Shown in pieces: positions 43,470-51,008 of a stretch of 64,000 nucleotides of DNA; position 1 is the stretch's first letter; every line of letters starts with the position of its first letter. The stretch covers positions 124,001 to 188,000 of the forward strand of contig JAJEHN010000001.1 in the NCBI GenBank assembly GCA_022823665.1, given 5' to 3'. A model generated the notes under the pieces. That model was not told the DNA's origin. It ran no database searches and was given only the letters and a program-made list of their open reading frames with translations. Both the position numbers and the translations under genes were made by a program. This stretch comes from Thermoanaerobaculia bacterium. GTDB lineage: Bacteria > Acidobacteriota > Thermoanaerobaculia > Multivoradales > Multivoraceae.

Positions 43470-45628
43470 AGGTGACCCGCACTGTCTCTTCGTCCACGCT
43501 GCTGGCCGCGGGAACGGCGTTGATGCTCGCGACCGCGGCCGTGTCGCAGCAGCCACGGCGGTCCGAGGCGGCGTACTCCGTCGACGACGCCGCCCTGGTC
43601 GGCGCCGCCGGCCGCACCGGCGACTGGCTGACCTACGGCGGCACCTACAAGGAACAGCGCTACAGCATGCTGGACCAGATCAACGACGGCAACGTGGACC
43701 AGCTCGGCATCGCCTGGGTCCAGGAGACGAACACGAAGCGGGGCCTCGAAGCCACGCCGCTGATCGTCGACGGCGTGATGTACGCGACCGGCGCCTGGAA
43801 CGTGATCTACGCGATGGACGCCGTCACCGGCGAACCGCTTTGGACGTACGACCCGGAGGTGCCGCGCTCCATCGCGATGAAGACCTGCTGCGACGCCGTC
43901 AACCGCGGCGCGGCGCTCTACCGCGGCAAGGTGATCTCCGCCACCCTCGACGGGCGCCTGATCGCCATCGACGCCGAGACCGGGGAACTCGCCTGGTCCA
44001 CGATGACCGTGCCCGAGGACTCGATGTACACGATCACCGGCGCGCCGAGGATCGCGAAGGGCAAGGTGATCATCGGCAACAGCGGTGCCGAGTACGGCGT
44101 GCGCGGCTACGTCGACGCCTACGACGCGGAGACCGGGGAGCGCGCGTGGCGCTTCTACACCGTGCCGGGCAACCCGGCGGACGGCTTCGAGAACGAGGCG
44201 ATGCGGATGGCCGCCGAGACCTGGACCGGCGAGTGGTGGACGGGAGGCGGCGGCGGCACGGTCTGGGACTCGATCGTCTACGACCCGGAACTCGACCTGC
44301 TCTACATCGGCGTCGGCAACGGCGCGCCCTGGGACCGCAACCTGCGGAGCCCCGGCGGCGGCGACAACCTGTTCCTGTCGTCGATCGTCGCGCTCCGCCC
44401 CGACACCGGCGAGTACGTCTGGCACTACCAGACGACACCCGGCGACACCTGGGACTACACCGCCACCCAGCCGATCATGCTCGCCGAGCTGCCGATCGGC
44501 GGCGAGGTGCGCCAGGTCCTCATGCAGGCGCCGAAGAACGGCTTCTTCTACGTCCTCGACCGCCGCACCGGCGAGCTGATCTCGGCCGAGGAGTTCGTCA
44601 CGGTGACCTGGGCCAGCCACGTCGACCTGGCGACCGGCCGCCCGGTCGAGCTCGCCGGCGCCCGTTACACGGACCAGACAGTCAACGTGATGCCGGGGCC
44701 GCTCGGCGGCCACAACTGGCACCCCATGGCGTTCAGCCCGAAGACCGGCCTCGTCTACATCCCGGCGATGGAGATGGGGAACTTCTACGTCCCGGATCCA
44801 AACTACGAGTACACCCCGGGGCAGTGGAACCTGGGCATTCGCGCCGCAGCGCCCGAGGACATTCCCCAGGCGATCGTCGACGCCACCGGCCTCTCAGGCC
44901 AACTACTGGCCGAGGACGCGCCGCCGGCCCTGCTCTCGGGCCACCTGCTGGCCTGGGATCCGGTCGCGCAGCGTGAGGTCTGGCGCGCGCAGTACACGAT
45001 GCCCTGGTCCGGCGGCACGCTCGCCACCGCCGGCAACCTCGTCTTTCAGGGCACGCCCTTCGGCCAGTTGACGGCCTACCGCGCCGACGACGGCGAGAAG
45101 CTCTGGGAGAGCTACACCGGCAGCGGCGTCATCGCGCCGCCGATCACCTTCGAGAGCGGCGGCACCCAGTACATCGCCGTCATGTCCGGTTGGGGCGGCG
45201 CCTTCGGCATCGTCGGCAGCCGTTCCGCGCGCCAGGCGGTCGAGTCCGAAGGCCGGATCGTCGTCTACGCCCTGGGCGCCACCGGCCGGGCGATCGAGCA
45301 GCAGGAGCGCCGCGAGATCCGGGTCGCCCGCGTCGACCACGGCGCCTCGGCCGAAGACATCGACGCCGGCCGCCGCCTCTTCAACCAGTACTGCCTCGTC
45401 TGCCACGGCTACGGCGCGGTTTCCGGCGGCGTCACGCCGGACCTCCGGCAGTCGTCGCAACGGGTCTTCGACTCCTACGAAGCGGCCCTGCTCGAGGGCG
45501 CCCTGGTCGACCTCGGCATGCCCAGCTTCGCGCCCGTCCTCGACCGCGACGACGTCGCGCTGCTCAAGGCGTATGTGCTCCACCGGCGCAACATGCTCGC
45601 CGACGAACAGGCCGCCTCGGCACCGTGA
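43466..45628 (+). CDS. PQQ-dependent alcohol dehydrogenase fused to cytochrome c (quinohaemoprotein)
   Basis: The 720-residue protein has a signal peptide (cleavage near residue 27), then the PQQ propeller with the Cys141-Cys142 disulfide (KTCCDAVNRG). The active-site segment GDTWDYTATQP has Asp330 and Thr332, so it is the calcium-type site. A C-terminal cytochrome c domain follows with CLVCH (Cys643-His647). It resembles type II quinohaemoprotein alcohol dehydrogenases that oxidise alcohols and pass electrons through the fused haem. Both ends overlap neighbours by four bases, tying it tightly to the GDH-type enzyme and the small membrane protein. Confidence 0.93.
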   Translation: MKVTRTVSSSTLLAAGTALMLATAAVSQQPRRSEAAYSVDDAALVGAAGRTGDWLTYGGTYKEQRYSMLDQINDGNVDQLGIAWVQETNTKRGLEATPLIVDGVMYATGAWNVIYAMDAVTGEPLWTYDPEVPRSIAMKTCCDAVNRGAALYRGKVISATLDGRLIAIDAETGELAWSTMTVPEDSMYTITGAPRIAKGKVIIGNSGAEYGVRGYVDAYDAETGERAWRFYTVPGNPADGFENEAMRMAAETWTGEWWTGGGGGTVWDSIVYDPELDLLYIGVGNGAPWDRNLRSPGGGDNLFLSSIVALRPDTGEYVWHYQTTPGDTWDYTATQPIMLAELPIGGEVRQVLMQAPKNGFFYVLDRRTGELISAEEFVTVTWASHVDLATGRPVELAGARYTDQTVNVMPGPLGGHNWHPMAFSPKTGLVYIPAMEMGNFYVPDPNYEYTPGQWNLGIRAAAPEDIPQAIVDATGLSGQLLAEDAPPALLSGHLLAWDPVAQREVWRAQYTMPWSGGTLATAGNLVFQGTPFGQLTAYRADDGEKLWESYTGSGVIAPPITFESGGTQYIAVMSGWGGAFGIVGSRSARQAVESEGRIVVYALGATGRAIEQQERREIRVARVDHGASAEDIDAGRRLFNQYCLVCHGYGAVSGGVTPDLRQSSQRVFDSYEAALLEGALVDLGMPSFAPVLDRDDVALLKAYVLHRRNMLADEQAASAP

Positions 45629-46095
45629 TCGAGGCCTGGCGACGCTACCTGCTGTACATCCTGCTCTTCGGAGCCGTGGGTCTACTGGCGGAGTTGTATC
45701 TGCTGGACCACTACCAGGACTGGAGGCAGTGGATCCCGTTGGTGCTCATCGTCGCCAGCGCCGGTGCTGGCGGCTTGCTGGCCCTGCGGCCTTCCCGGGG
45801 GGCAGTGCGGACATTCCGGGTCCTCCTGGCGGCCTACGTGCCCGCCGGGCTACTCGGCGTCTACTTCCACTTCCAGTCGAACGTCGAGTTCGAGCAGGAG
45901 CTGCACCCGAACTCCGGTGGGCTCGAACTCGTCGCGGAGAGCCTGGCCGGCGCCATGCCGACGCTGGCGCCAGGAACGATGATCCTGCTCGGCCTGCTCG
46001 GTATACTCGTCTGCCTCCAGCACCCGGCGGCCGGCAGATCCGCCGCCCCGTCATCGGACGGCGACGCGGCGGAACCTGCCGCCCCGCCCAACTAG
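45625..46095 (+). CDS. Small integral membrane protein of the PQQ cluster
   Basis: The 156-residue protein has four predicted helices (about residues 8-27, 35-55, 65-85, 105-130) and an Ala/Pro/Ser tail. The start is GTG 45625, overlapping the dehydrogenase stop (GTGA). I do not recognise a family. The only charged loop is EFEQELHPN. The coupling implies a role with the PQQ dehydrogenases, for example as an anchor. No catalytic motif is visible. Confidence 0.75.
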   Translation: MIEAWRRYLLYILLFGAVGLLAELYLLDHYQDWRQWIPLVLIVASAGAGGLLALRPSRGAVRTFRVLLAAYVPAGLLGVYFHFQSNVEFEQELHPNSGGLELVAESLAGAMPTLAPGTMILLGLLGILVCLQHPAAGRSAAPSSDGDAAEPAAPPN

Positions 46096-46124
46096 CAAGA
46101 ACCTACAAGAGGACGAATCCCCAG

Positions 46125-46757
46125 ATGAAGCGCTCGGCCCTAATGTGGACCACGACAGTCCTGTTCCTCACCGCCCTGTCCGCCACGGCACAGGTCGGCG
46201 CCAACCACGGCCTTCTCAACCCCAACCTCGCCAGCGAGGAGGAACTGGCCGCCGCCCCTGGCCTCGACGCCGACGCGGTCGCCGCCATCCTCGAAGGCCG
46301 TCCCTTCCTGCGCGCCGCCGACCTCCACGCCGTCGTCTCCGCTCACGTCGCCGAGGACGGCTTCGACGCGATCTACGGCGCGATCTGGGTCCCGATCGAC
46401 CTGAACGACGCGACCTCGGAGGAGATCGGGCTGATCCCGGGTGTCGGTCGGCGGATGACCCACGAGTTCGAGGAGTATCGCCCGTACACCGCGCTGGCCC
46501 AGTTCCACCGGGAGATCGGCAAGTACGTCGACGACGACGAGGTGGAGCGGCTCGCCCAGTACGTCTACGTCCGCATCGACCTGAACACCGCCTCGGGCGA
46601 GGACATCCTGACCATTCCCGGCGTCGGCCGCCGGATGCGCCACGAGTTCGAGGAGTACCGGCCCTACGAGGCGATGGCGCAGTTCCGCCGCGAGATCGGC
46701 AAGTACGTCGACGACGAAGAGGTGGAGCGGCTCGCCCGCTACGTCGAGATCCGGTAG
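46125..46757 (+). CDS. Secreted helix-hairpin-helix repeat protein (ComEA-like)
   Basis: The 210-residue protein has a signal peptide (to about residue 22), one diverged HhH unit (about residues 30-90) and two near-identical 60-residue units, 91-150 and 151-210, each with IPGVGRRM and EIGKYVDD. The two units agree at about 46 of 60 positions by my alignment. HhH motifs bind DNA in ComEA, but they can also mediate protein contacts. A periplasmic multi-HhH protein at the end of a PQQ cluster is unusual. AAGAGGA upstream supports the ATG at 46125. It ends seven bases from the convergent DUF1501 gene. Confidence 0.84.
   Translation: MKRSALMWTTTVLFLTALSATAQVGANHGLLNPNLASEEELAAAPGLDADAVAAILEGRPFLRAADLHAVVSAHVAEDGFDAIYGAIWVPIDLNDATSEEIGLIPGVGRRMTHEFEEYRPYTALAQFHREIGKYVDDDEVERLAQYVYVRIDLNTASGEDILTIPGVGRRMRHEFEEYRPYEAMAQFRREIGKYVDDEEVERLARYVEIR
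46395..46754 (+). repeat. In-frame 180-base tandem duplication in the HhH gene
   Basis: Positions 46395-46574 and 46575-46754 encode successive 60-residue copies with the same order of motifs (IDLN, IPGVGRRM, HEFEEYRPY, EIGKYVDD). The unit has no spacer, which points to a tandem duplication after the diverged first unit. Confidence 0.85.
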
Positions 46758-46763
46758 CGCCCT

Positions 46764-48020
46764 CTACGTCGGGCCGAAGACCGGCAGCGCCGGGAACTCG
46801 CCCTTGAGGACGGCGGAGGCGTCGTCCATGCCCATCCAGCCCTCGATCATCGACGCGTAGACGCGCCGGAAGTCGGTCGTCATCTTCAGGTTGCCGTCGT
46901 CGAGGTCGGTGAGATCAGGCGTGTCGCCGTAGAAGCCTCCCGCGACGCCCTTGCCGGCGACGAACATCGGGCCGGCGGTGCCGTGGTCGGTGCCGAGACT
47001 CGCGTTCTCCTCGACCCGCCGGCCGAACTCGGTGAACATGAGGACCGCCACGTCGTCGGCCCGGCCGATCCGCTCGATATCGCGCAGGAAGCCGGCGACC
47101 GCGTCGGACATGTACATCAGCAGCCGGGCGTGGGTGTCGGCCTGGTGGACGTGGGTGTCGAAGGAGTTGCCGCGGAAGCTGACGTAGTAGATGCGGGTCG
47201 GCAGTTCCGCCTGGATCAGGGCGGCGACCTTGCGCAGGTCGGCGCCGAGGCCGCCGATGCCGTAGTCGACCGGGGTCCGGTAGCCCGACCAGGCGTCGCG
47301 CACGAGAGCCGCGCTGGACGCGGCGTTGGCGGCCGTGCCGCGCAGGAAGTCGAGCGCGTCATTGCCGCTCGGGTCGTCGGCGCCGAAGTGTTCGAGCGCG
47401 TTCTTCTCGCCCTCCGTCCCCTGGCGCCGGAGCCGTCCCGGATCGTCGAACACGAGCGGCGAGTGCCGGGCGGCGCGCACGGCCAGGGACTGCGAACTGG
47501 CCACGTTGACGATGTAGTTCGGCGTGCCGTCCGGCCCGTGATCGTCGGCGAGACGGCCCAGCCAGCCGAGCGCCTCGCCGCCGTTCGGCACGCCCGTGTG
47601 CCAGAAGCCCATCGACGAGAAGTGGGACAGGCTCGGGTTGGGGTAGCCGCAGCCCTCGACCACGGCCAGGTTTCCGTCCTTGTACAGGCCCTCCATGCCG
47701 ACCAGCGACGGATGGAACCCGGCCTCCTCCGTGAGCGCGATGGCCCGCTTGGGGCGGATGCCCAGGTTCGGGCGTACCCGGTAGTACTCGTCGTTGCGAA
47801 ACGGAATGACGGTGTTCAGGCCGTCATTGCCGCCGGAGAGTTCCACGACGACCAGGATGCGTCCCGATGCGTCCGAGATCCCGGACCGCAGTTCCTCGAG
47901 CGCCAGCGCCGCGGACGTGCGACCGAGAACCGCCGGCAGGCCGGCGGCGACGCCGAGTCCAAGGAGGCCGCGGTGCAGGAAGTCGCGCCGCGAACAGCCG
48001 CAAGGTAGTCGTTCAGCCAT
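46764..48020 (-). CDS. DUF1501 protein (Tat-exported)
   Basis: The 418-residue protein starts MAERLPCGCSRRDFLHRG, a twin-arginine-type signal, and has the DUF1501 segments VVVELSGGNDGLNT and MFTEFGRRVEENASLGTDHG, which recall alkaline-phosphatase-like/sulfatase folds. The function is unknown. The gene is 11 bases downstream of a DUF1800 gene, the partner with which DUF1501 is almost always found. The pair is typical of Planctomycetes, Acidobacteria and relatives. Confidence 0.92.
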   Translation of the reverse strand: MAERLPCGCSRRDFLHRGLLGLGVAAGLPAVLGRTSAALALEELRSGISDASGRILVVVELSGGNDGLNTVIPFRNDEYYRVRPNLGIRPKRAIALTEEAGFHPSLVGMEGLYKDGNLAVVEGCGYPNPSLSHFSSMGFWHTGVPNGGEALGWLGRLADDHGPDGTPNYIVNVASSQSLAVRAARHSPLVFDDPGRLRRQGTEGEKNALEHFGADDPSGNDALDFLRGTAANAASSAALVRDAWSGYRTPVDYGIGGLGADLRKVAALIQAELPTRIYYVSFRGNSFDTHVHQADTHARLLMYMSDAVAGFLRDIERIGRADDVAVLMFTEFGRRVEENASLGTDHGTAGPMFVAGKGVAGGFYGDTPDLTDLDDGNLKMTTDFRRVYASMIEGWMGMDDASAVLKGEFPALPVFGPT

Positions 48021-48031
48021 GAGGAAGTCCC

Positions 48032-49864
48032 TTATCCCAACTGATACTCGGGCGAACTGAAGACGAGGTAGAGGGTCGAGCGTAGCGCTTCCTCGACCTT
48101 CTCGGACGCGCCCGGGGCCTGTGCGTCCAGGCCGGTCGACTCCAGTTCGCGTTCGAGATGGCGAACCAGCGCCGCGCGCCCCTGCCCGGTCAGCGGAACG
48201 CGCAGGAACCGGTGCAGGAGGTGGTCGACCGCTCCCTCGGCGTCGGTGGCGCCGGCCGCCAGCACCAGGTCGCGCACGTCGACGTCGAGGACATGGCGCG
48301 GCACGAGCTTGACCCGTTCGTAGGCCACGACGTAGCCCCGATAGCCACCGTAGCGGGTGTTGTACTCCTCGTCTGCGTCGGCCAGCGTATTGGAGGCGGC
48401 GTCGCCCTGCTTGGTCGCCGCCGTGATCGTCATCCCCCGCGCCAGCCGCTCGCCGACCTGGCGGTAGATCCCGGGCATCCGCCGGTCCGGATGGCCGAAC
48501 TCCTCGAGCGCGGGCGGGAAGAGGACCGAGCGCATCGCGTTGCCGCGCTCGAGCAGCGTCGCCGGCGTGATCCAGGTCCGTCCGCCCGCCCAGCCGGCCA
48601 CGTTGGGCGGGTAGAGCAGTTGCTGGCCCAGGCGGCCCGCGAGGCTGTTCATGTCGGGCACAGTGGGCGCCCTCGGCGCGCCGAGCTTGCGGTAGGTCGA
48701 GACGAACAGCGCGACCGGACTCTTGATCTGGGTGGCGACCGAGGGTGGGCTGTAGAAGTCCCGCGAGGAGAGGATGGTCCGCAGCAACGCCTTCAGTTCG
48801 TAGCCGGATTCGCGCAGGCGGCGGCCCAGCTCGACCTGGAGCGGCCGGTCGAGGCCCTCCCGCACCAGGTAGCGGTAGACCTTGCCGGCGATGAACTCGC
48901 CCGTCGCCGGCTGCTCGAGGATGATGTCGAGCACCTCCTCGCCGCCCAGGTTGCCCTCGCGCCCCAGGAACGTCTTCAGGCCGTCGTCGTGGAGTTCGGC
49001 GTCGAACCGGTAGTCGAGCACGTCGTTCGTCCAGCCGGTGAACGCCCGCGACGCCTCCCGGATGTCCTGCTCGGTGTAGTTGCCGACACCCATCGTGAAC
49101 AGTTCGAGCAGCTCGCGGCCGAAGTTCTCGTTCGGGTGGTCCTTCACGTTCTCCCGGTTGTCCAGGTAGACGAGCATCGCCGGATCGCGCATCACCGCGA
49201 GCACCAGGCTCTTGAAGTCCGCCGTGGCATGACTGCGGAGCGTCCGGTTCTGCACGTGCATCTTCCGGGCGTCGCGGACCTTGACCTCCGAGGTCGCGAA
49301 GTGGTCGTGCCAGAAGAGGGTCATCTTCTCTTCGAGCGGCCGCGGCGTGACGACCATCCGGTCGGCCCACCACAGCGCCAGCCGCCGGGTCTCCAGCACG
49401 TTGCTGCGCAGCCCGTAGAAGAACTTGTCGACCACCGGCTGGATCGGCCGCGACGAACCCTCGGGGAGAACGTCGACGCCGAGTGACCGTCCGTTCCGCC
49501 GCGCCCGCCTCACCGCCGCCGCCCGGCTGGGCGGGAACGGATCCATCCCCGGATCCCAGATGCCCGATTCGTCGAACGGCGAAAGCGCCGAGTCGTCGAT
49601 CGCCTCGTAGTCGACGAGCCGGGCGACCGCGCCTTCCAGGCCGAGCGCTACGAGTTCCTCGATCTCCGCCGGCGTGCCGCCGAAACCGGCCCGCTCCAAC
49701 AGGTGGGCCGCCTGCTCGTATCCGAAGTCCGCTTCAGCCAGCGGCGCCAGGTCGCCGACCCAGGCGTGGCCCGCTGAATCGACCGGAGGGCCCAGGGCGG
49801 CCACGGGCAGCGCGAGCGCAATCGCCGCCACCGACCAGCTTCCTCGAAAGGCGCGGTGCTTCAA
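48032..49864 (-). CDS. DUF1800 protein, exported
   Basis: The 610-residue protein has a TTG start at 49864 with GAGGGG upstream and a signal peptide (core VAAIALALPVAALG). Recognisable DUF1800 segments are HLLERAGFGGTPAEIEEL, LWWADRMVVTPRPLEEKM and FWHDHFATSEVKV, then RELLELFTMGVGNYTEQDI. The function is unknown. The conserved pair with DUF1501 suggests a secreted complex, possibly related to surface polymers. An ATG lower in the frame is possible. Confidence 0.9.
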   Translation of the reverse strand: MKHRAFRGSWSVAAIALALPVAALGPPVDSAGHAWVGDLAPLAEADFGYEQAAHLLERAGFGGTPAEIEELVALGLEGAVARLVDYEAIDDSALSPFDESGIWDPGMDPFPPSRAAAVRRARRNGRSLGVDVLPEGSSRPIQPVVDKFFYGLRSNVLETRRLALWWADRMVVTPRPLEEKMTLFWHDHFATSEVKVRDARKMHVQNRTLRSHATADFKSLVLAVMRDPAMLVYLDNRENVKDHPNENFGRELLELFTMGVGNYTEQDIREASRAFTGWTNDVLDYRFDAELHDDGLKTFLGREGNLGGEEVLDIILEQPATGEFIAGKVYRYLVREGLDRPLQVELGRRLRESGYELKALLRTILSSRDFYSPPSVATQIKSPVALFVSTYRKLGAPRAPTVPDMNSLAGRLGQQLLYPPNVAGWAGGRTWITPATLLERGNAMRSVLFPPALEEFGHPDRRMPGIYRQVGERLARGMTITAATKQGDAASNTLADADEEYNTRYGGYRGYVVAYERVKLVPRHVLDVDVRDLVLAAGATDAEGAVDHLLHRFLRVPLTGQGRAALVRHLERELESTGLDAQAPGASEKVEEALRSTLYLVFSSPEYQLG

Positions 49865-49945
49865 CCCGATATCCCCTCAGGCCAGAGTGAGAAGGCGGTG
49901 TCGATGATAGCGCCTGGAGGCGACGCGCCGGGCGGGCCGTCCGGC

Positions 49946-50977
49946 TCAGGAGTGACCGAGCGAAAGGAGATTCTCCACCGGCTGGTAGAGCTCCTCCAGG
50001 TAGGACACGTCCTCGGCGTCGAGTTCGATCGCCGCCGCCTCGACGAGTTGCTCGATCTGGGAGATCTTCGACACGCCGACCACGGGCGACGTGATCTCCG
50101 GCTTGTTCACCAGCCAGGCGAGGGAGATCTGGGCCGGAGTACGGCCGTACTTCTTCGCCACTTCGACCACGCGATCAGCGATGTCGAAGGTGGCCGCGCC
50201 GCGGTAGAGCATCTCCGTGCGCGCCCGGTCGCCGCCCTTCGACCGGTCCGTGCCACCCTCTTCGAAGCTCCCCTTGTAGGAACCCGTCAGGATGCCGCGC
50301 GCCAGCGGCGACCATGGGGTCAGTGCGACTCCCGTCCTGGCGCAGTACGGGTTCATCTCACGCTCTTCCTCGCGGTAGACCAGGTTGTAGTGGTTCTGCA
50401 TCGAGACGAACTCGGTCCAGCCGTTCTGCCGCGCCGTCATCTGGAGCTCGACGAACTGCCACGCGAACATGGACGAGGCGCCCAGGTAGAACGCCTTGCC
50501 GGCCTTCACCACGTCGTGCAGCGCCTCCAGCGTCTCCTCGATCGGCGCCTGGACCTGCCCCGGAATGCCGTGCGGGTGGCGGTGGATGATCAACTGGTCG
50601 ATGTAGTCCATGCCCAGGCGCTCCAGGCAACCGTCGACGCCCTCCATGACGTGCTTGCGCGACAGCCCGCCCTGGTTCGGCGACCGCCCCATCGGCATCG
50701 AGACCTTCGTCGCGATCACATACTCGTCGCGCGGCAACAGCTCGCGCAGCAGGGAGCCGACCACCCGCTCGCAGGCGCCGATGCCATAGATGTCCGCGCA
50801 GTCGAAGTAGAAGAGGCCGCGCTCGATGGCGGCCTGGAAGATCGGCCGCGAGGCGTCGATGTCGAGCGTCCAGTCGCCCTGGTGGCCCCGGCCCGGCTCG
50901 CCGAAGTTCATCGTCCCCAGGCACAACTCGGACACGCGGAGCCCGCTCTTCTGCCCCAACTGAACCGCCTTCAACAC
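49946..50977 (-). CDS. Aldo/keto reductase
   Basis: The 343-residue protein is a TIM-barrel oxidoreductase of the Kv-beta/YajO-like AKR group. The catalytic tetrad is visible: Asp and Tyr in YFDCADIYGIG, Lys in IATKVSMPMG and His in IIHRHPHG. The C-terminal NADPH region contains VGVSKISQIEQL. GTG 50977 is chosen because GGAGGTG lies five bases upstream and the family N-terminus (VLKAVQLGQKSGLRV) begins there. The substrate is unknown. Confidence 0.92.
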   Translation of the reverse strand: MLKAVQLGQKSGLRVSELCLGTMNFGEPGRGHQGDWTLDIDASRPIFQAAIERGLFYFDCADIYGIGACERVVGSLLRELLPRDEYVIATKVSMPMGRSPNQGGLSRKHVMEGVDGCLERLGMDYIDQLIIHRHPHGIPGQVQAPIEETLEALHDVVKAGKAFYLGASSMFAWQFVELQMTARQNGWTEFVSMQNHYNLVYREEEREMNPYCARTGVALTPWSPLARGILTGSYKGSFEEGGTDRSKGGDRARTEMLYRGAATFDIADRVVEVAKKYGRTPAQISLAWLVNKPEITSPVVGVSKISQIEQLVEAAAIELDAEDVSYLEELYQPVENLLSLGHS

Positions 50978-51008
50978 ACTGCCACCTCCCGTCTGGAACC
51001 GCGCGATG

